48,426 nt of DNA from Nostoc sp. FACHB-152 (GTDB lineage: Bacteria > Cyanobacteriota > Cyanobacteriia > Cyanobacteriales > Nostocaceae): assembly GCF_014697475.1 (NCBI RefSeq), contig NZ_JACJRV010000053.1:1-48426 (forward strand), read 5' to 3'. The notes under the pieces were generated by a model that was not told the DNA's origin, ran no database searches, and saw only the letters and a list, made by a program, of their open reading frames with translations. Each line of letters begins with the position of its first letter. The first letter of the stretch is position 1. The position numbers and the translations under genes are program-made. Positions 45,579-48,426 of the stretch are shown here, one piece after another.

Positions 45579-46034
45579 ATGAATAAAACCTACCTTCCTG
45601 CTCAAGATGCTCTTGAGCGTGATTGGTACGTAGTAGATGCTACAGACCAACGCCTGGGTCGCCTCGCTACCGAAATTGCTATGATTCTTAGAGGCAAAAA
45701 GAAAGCTGAATACACTCCTCACCTAGATACTGGTGACTTTGTAATCGTTGTTAACGCTGAGAAAGTCGCAGTTACAGGTAAAAAACGTACTCAAAAAGTT
45801 TATCGTCGCCATTCTGGCCGTCCTGGTGGGATGAAGACTGAAACTTTTGCCAAGCTGCAACAGCGTCTACCCGAAAGGATTGTAGAACACGCTGTTAAAG
45901 GTATGTTACCTAAAAGTAGCTTGGGTAAGCAGTTGTTTACCAAGCTGAAAGTTTACGCTGGGCCTACTCATCCTCATGATGCTCAGAAACCCAAAGAACT
46001 AAAAATTAGTACAATTCCTGGAGCAGAAAGTTAA
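45579..46034 (+). CDS. rplM: 50S ribosomal protein L13 (uL13)
   Basis: A 151-residue early-assembly protein. [51 protein letters not shown] and [22 protein letters not shown] are typical. I chose ATG 45579 since family members start at this point and AAAGGA precedes it; the frame also opens at an ATG at 45537 inside the heptad repeat. Its stop overlaps the rpsI ATG by one base. Confidence 0.97.
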   Translation: MNKTYLPAQDALERDWYVVDATDQRLGRLATEIAMILRGKKKAEYTPHLDTGDFVIVVNAEKVAVTGKKRTQKVYRRHSGRPGGMKTETFAKLQQRLPERIVEHAVKGMLPKSSLGKQLFTKLKVYAGPTHPHDAQKPKELKISTIPGAES

Positions 46035-46450
46035 TGGTAGTAGCAGAAGCAAATAGCGGTCGCGCCGTGTACTGGGGTACAGGTCGCCGTAAGTCAGCAG
46101 TAGCACGAGTACGCCTTGTACCTGGTAGCGGTCAATTGACAGTAAATGGCAAATCGGGAGAGTTGTACTTCCAATTCAATGCTAATTACTTGGGAGTCAT
46201 CAAAGCCCCTCTAGAAACTTTGGGACTAGAAAGCGAATATGACATCCTAGTAAAAGCTGAAGGTGGCGGCTTAACTGGTCAAGCTGATTCTATCCGTTTG
46301 GGTGTTGCTCGCGCTTTGTGCCAGTTAGACCCAGAAAATCGCTCACCTTTAAAGACTGAAGGCTATCTAACTCGTGATCCTAGAGCTAAAGAGCGCAAAA
46401 AATATGGTTTGCACAAAGCTCGCAAAGCTCCTCAGTACTCAAAACGATAA
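46034..46450 (+). CDS. rpsI: 30S ribosomal protein S9 (uS9)
   Basis: A 138-residue 30S head protein. [42 protein letters not shown] and the C-terminal [17 protein letters not shown], whose last Arg contacts P-site tRNA, are conserved. Coupled to rplM through TAATG. Confidence 0.98.
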   Translation: MVVAEANSGRAVYWGTGRRKSAVARVRLVPGSGQLTVNGKSGELYFQFNANYLGVIKAPLETLGLESEYDILVKAEGGGLTGQADSIRLGVARALCQLDPENRSPLKTEGYLTRDPRAKERKKYGLHKARKAPQYSKR

Positions 46451-46472
46451 GTTACTGGGTTTGGGTATGGAA

Positions 46473-46500
46473 AAGTCAAAAGTATTTTACCTTTTGGCTT
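46473..46500 (+). other. Hairpin in the rpsI-rpmE spacer
   Basis: AAGTCAAAAG (46473-46482) pairs with CTTTTGGCTT (46491-46500), one G-T pair, loop of 8. No U-run, so probably a processing hairpin or repeat relic. Confidence 0.45.
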
Positions 46501-46565
46501 CCTAGCCTTAATCTCTAACCACATCAAAAAGTTATAATTTATATAGATTCACCACAAAAGGAACA

Positions 46566-46805
46566 ATGGCTAAACCTGATATTCATCCCAAGTGGTATCC
46601 AGATGCTAAAGTCTACTGCAACGGTCAAGTTGTCATGACTGTTGGTTCTACCAAGCCAGAATTGCACGTAGATGTTTGGTCTGGAAATCACCCTTTTTAT
46701 ACTGGTACTCAAAAGATTATTGACACAGAAGGTCGTGTAGAACGCTTCCTGCGGAAATACGGCAAGTCAAGCGAGCAAGGCTCTGGCGACAAGAAGAAAA
46801 AGTAG
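46566..46805 (+). CDS. rpmE: 50S ribosomal protein L31 (bL31)
   Basis: A 79-residue protein that bridges the subunits at the central protuberance. MAKPDIHPKWYPDAKVYCNGQ and VWSGNHPFYTGTQKIIDTEGRVERFLRKYG. The zinc-binding cysteines of the C+ form are missing: only one Cys (residue 18) remains and the usual CxxCHPFYTG reads WSGNHPFYTG. It is therefore a C- type. A poly-Lys tail closes the protein. AAAAGGAAC precedes the ATG. Confidence 0.97.
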   Translation: MAKPDIHPKWYPDAKVYCNGQVVMTVGSTKPELHVDVWSGNHPFYTGTQKIIDTEGRVERFLRKYGKSSEQGSGDKKKK

Positions 46806-46828
46806 CGGTTTGGCTCTGCTGTTAACGA

Positions 46829-46862
46829 CGACCCTGCGAATGCTGGGTCGATTGTCATTTTT
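46829..46862 (+). terminator. Terminator-like hairpin between rpmE and prfA
   Basis: CGACCC (46829-46834) pairs with GGGTCG (46845-46850), and a T-run ATTTTTT lies at 46857-46863. An outer pair TTGGCTC (46810-46816) with GAGCCAA (46864-46870) encloses everything. prfA may thus be separately expressed or attenuated. Confidence 0.5.
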
Positions 46863-46901
46863 TGAGCCAAGTTGTTATTTTAAGGAGCGATCGCACTCGT
46901 C

Positions 46902-48002
46902 ATGGCTGAAACATACCTGCTGGAAAAACTTAGATCTGTTGAACAAACTTTTAATGAATTGACTCGTCGCTTGGCCGACCCAGATACAGCTAAGAACCCC
47001 GATGAGTATCAAAAAATTGCCAAGTCTCGTTCTTCTTTAGAAGAAGTAGTCAATACCTACGAAACTTGGAAAATAGCCCAAGAAGAATTGGTAGGGGCGC
47101 GTCAAGTCCTCAAAGAGTCAAATAGTGATCCAGAGTTGCAAGAAATGGCAGCTTTGGAAGTCGATGAATTAGAGCAGAAAGTAGAATATCTCGAAAGTCG
47201 TTTGAAAGTCTTGCTACTACCCCGTGATCCTAACGATGATAAGAACATCATGTTGGAAATTCGTGCTGGGACTGGTGGTGATGAAGCGAGTATCTGGGCT
47301 GGAGATTTACTACGGATGTATTCTCGTTATGCTGATACTCAAGGTTGGCGAGTCAAACTAGTGAGCGAGTCACTAGGGGAAATGGGCGGTTTTAAAGAGG
47401 TAATTCTAGAAATTCAAGGTGACAGCGTTTACAGTAAGCTGAAGTTTGAAGCTGGAGTCCATCGTGTGCAGCGTGTACCAGCAACGGAAGCTGGTGGACG
47501 AGTTCACACCTCAACCGCAACTGTAGCGATCATGCCAGAAGTGGATGAAGTAGAAATTCACATCGACCCCAAAGATATTGAAATGACTACGGCTCGTTCT
47601 GGCGGTGCTGGTGGGCAAAACGTCAACAAGGTTGAAACAGCCGTTGACTTAATGCACAAACCGACAGGAATTCGGATTTTCTGTACAGAAGAACGTAGCC
47701 AGTTGCAAAACAAAGAACGGGCGATGCAAATTTTGCGGGCGAAACTGTATGAAATGAAGTTACGGGAACAACAAGAAGAAGTAACTTCGATGCGGCGATC
47801 GCAAGTTGGTACAGGATCGCGATCGGAAAAAATTCGCACTTATAACTATAAAGATAACCGCGCGACCGACCACCGCTTAGGTCAAAACTTTTCTCTGAAC
47901 CCTGTGCTTGAAGGTGATTTAGAGACGCTGATTCAATCTTGTATCTCTCAAGATCAGCAGGAACGTTTGGCAGAGTTAGCGGCTTCGGGAGCGATGAACT
48001 AA
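46902..48002 (+). CDS. prfA: Peptide chain release factor 1
   Basis: A 366-residue class I release factor for UAA and UAG. The stop-codon recognition tripeptide PAT lies in [16 protein letters not shown], and the catalytic GGQ in [22 protein letters not shown] (methylated Gln in the family). The sequence ends [22 protein letters not shown] upstream combines a Shine-Dalgarno with a HIP1 site. Last gene of the ribosomal cluster, followed by a terminator. Confidence 0.97.
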   Translation: MAETYLLEKLRSVEQTFNELTRRLADPDTAKNPDEYQKIAKSRSSLEEVVNTYETWKIAQEELVGARQVLKESNSDPELQEMAALEVDELEQKVEYLESRLKVLLLPRDPNDDKNIMLEIRAGTGGDEASIWAGDLLRMYSRYADTQGWRVKLVSESLGEMGGFKEVILEIQGDSVYSKLKFEAGVHRVQRVPATEAGGRVHTSTATVAIMPEVDEVEIHIDPKDIEMTTARSGGAGGQNVNKVETAVDLMHKPTGIRIFCTEERSQLQNKERAMQILRAKLYEMKLREQQEEVTSMRRSQVGTGSRSEKIRTYNYKDNRATDHRLGQNFSLNPVLEGDLETLIQSCISQDQQERLAELAASGAMN

Positions 48003-48030
48003 TCTTTAGTTTGAGATTAATTTAATTTGA

Positions 48031-48074
48031 AACCGTCTAGTGTGTTGCTATATTTAACGCGCAGGCGGTTTTTT
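48031..48074 (+). terminator. Terminator of the ribosomal cluster
   Basis: AACCGTCT (48031-48038) pairs with AGGCGGTT (48063-48070; one G-T pair), then TTTTTT. It starts 29 nt after the prfA stop. Confidence 0.75.
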
Positions 48075-48101
48075 AATGCAGTGCAAGATATTAGCTTTTT
48101 G

Positions 48102-48327
48102 TCAATAAGTAATAGAAATTAGTTTTTCAAATTCTTGAGAATTAAAGCTTTGCTTCTTTTTGGGAGATTTACCGTATACATAGCATTCTACCTTCTCGCC
48201 GTGAATTTCAAAGAAATAACCCGATACTAGTAATTCTTGTCCTTTAAGTTTAAAAATTATGGTGTTTAACTTATATTTTCCATACTTATTAGCAAGATAA
48301 GTAAAGCTGTTAAAATTTCCAGTTATA
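48102..48327 (-). pseudogene. 3' fragment of an unidentified gene cut by an IS630-type element
   Basis: On the minus strand an open frame of about 75 codons ends at TGA (48104-48102). Its text looks like real protein: YLANKYGKYKLNTIIFKLKG, ELLVSGYFFEIHGEKVECYV, KKKQSFNSQEFEKLISITY. No start codon exists; upstream the frame runs into the IS left end at 48328. It is the C-terminal part of a gene whose N-terminus was displaced, or lies beyond the element outside the window. I do not recognise the family; the strand-turn-strand text could come from a small transposon- or restriction-linked protein. Confidence 0.55.
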
Positions 48328-48426
48328 CAGCACTTCCTGCTGTTATGGGGTACAGTTAATAAGAATAAAAATATTATCTTTTTATGAAAGCATATTCAAT
48401 CGATCTGCGCGAAAAAATAGTTGCAG
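48328..48426 (+). mobile_element. Left end of an IS630-family insertion sequence (partial)
   Basis: A candidate TA target dinucleotide at 48326-48327 is followed by CAGCACTTCCTGCTG, in a form like cyanobacterial IS630 ends, and 41 bp later the transposase start. The element runs off the window, so the right end and the second TA cannot be checked. Confidence 0.7.
48384..48426 (+). CDS. IS630-family transposase, N-terminus only
   Basis: Fourteen codons, MKAYSIDLREKIVA, match the usual start of IS630 transposases (MKxYSxDLRxKIV), the beginning of the helix-turn-helix that binds the terminal repeats. The catalytic DDE domain lies beyond the window, so intactness is unknown. Confidence 0.8.
   Translation, partial: MKAYSIDLREKIVA

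Overview
The window comes from a filamentous, probably heterocystous cyanobacterium of the Nostoc/Calothrix/Anabaena kind. It encodes the aerobic chlorophyll cyclase AcsF and the NDH-1 subunit NdhN. GCGATCGC (HIP1) octamers occur throughout. The S10/spc/alpha ribosomal locus has the cyanobacterial order and lacks rpsJ, rpsN and rpmD. Gaps are filled with heptanucleotide repeats and palindromic REP-like elements typical of Nostocales. All family names come from reading motifs; no database search was possible.

Layout. (1) 1-1800: an AT-rich accessory edge on the minus strand, with a complete C5-cytosine methyltransferase, a shortened downstream ORF that may be the stump of its restriction partner, and a frameshifted AbrB-type antitoxin that appears to have lost its Doc-like toxin. 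(2) 1900-8700: metabolic and conserved genes: acsF, a HEPN-like/TM2 membrane protein, a DUF2996-type protein, L-threonine aldolase, a PH-like protein, and a MoaD/ThiS-like sulfur carrier directly downstream of threonine synthase. (3) 9204-22471: a 13-kb block of plus-strand secreted or cell-envelope genes: DUF11/SdrD-type repeat proteins, a 1,223-residue Ig-plus-predicted-beta-barrel protein and a lamin-tail-domain protein. It is interrupted by a decayed REP-associated transposase with its REP palindromes, and ends in a gene carrying an in-frame palindromic repeat. I consider this block the best candidate for an undescribed system (surface fibre or envelope assembly). (4) 22600-29360: pgk, a universal stress protein, DUF389 and MscS membrane proteins, an aldo/keto reductase, the N-terminal stump of an IscB-like (RRXRR/PLMP) protein behind a hairpin-rich 5' region, and ndhN.

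(5) 29557-48075: the ribosomal superoperon rplC-rplD-rplW-rplB-rpsS-rplV-rpsC-rplP-rpmC-rpsQ-rplN-rplX-rplE-rpsH-rplF-rplR-rpsE-rplO-secY-adk-infA-rpmJ-rpsM-rpsK-rpoA-rplQ-truA-rplM-rpsI-rpmE-prfA. It supplies ribosomal proteins, the Sec translocon, the RNA polymerase alpha subunit, IF1, a tRNA pseudouridine synthase and RF1. A leader of about 700 nt precedes rplC and a two-domain foldable spacer precedes rpoA. At least seven intercistronic gaps hold inverted arms of heptad repeats, some of which appear to carry the next gene's Shine-Dalgarno sequence. (6) 48076-48426: a gene fragment cut by the left end of an IS630-family element that runs off the window.
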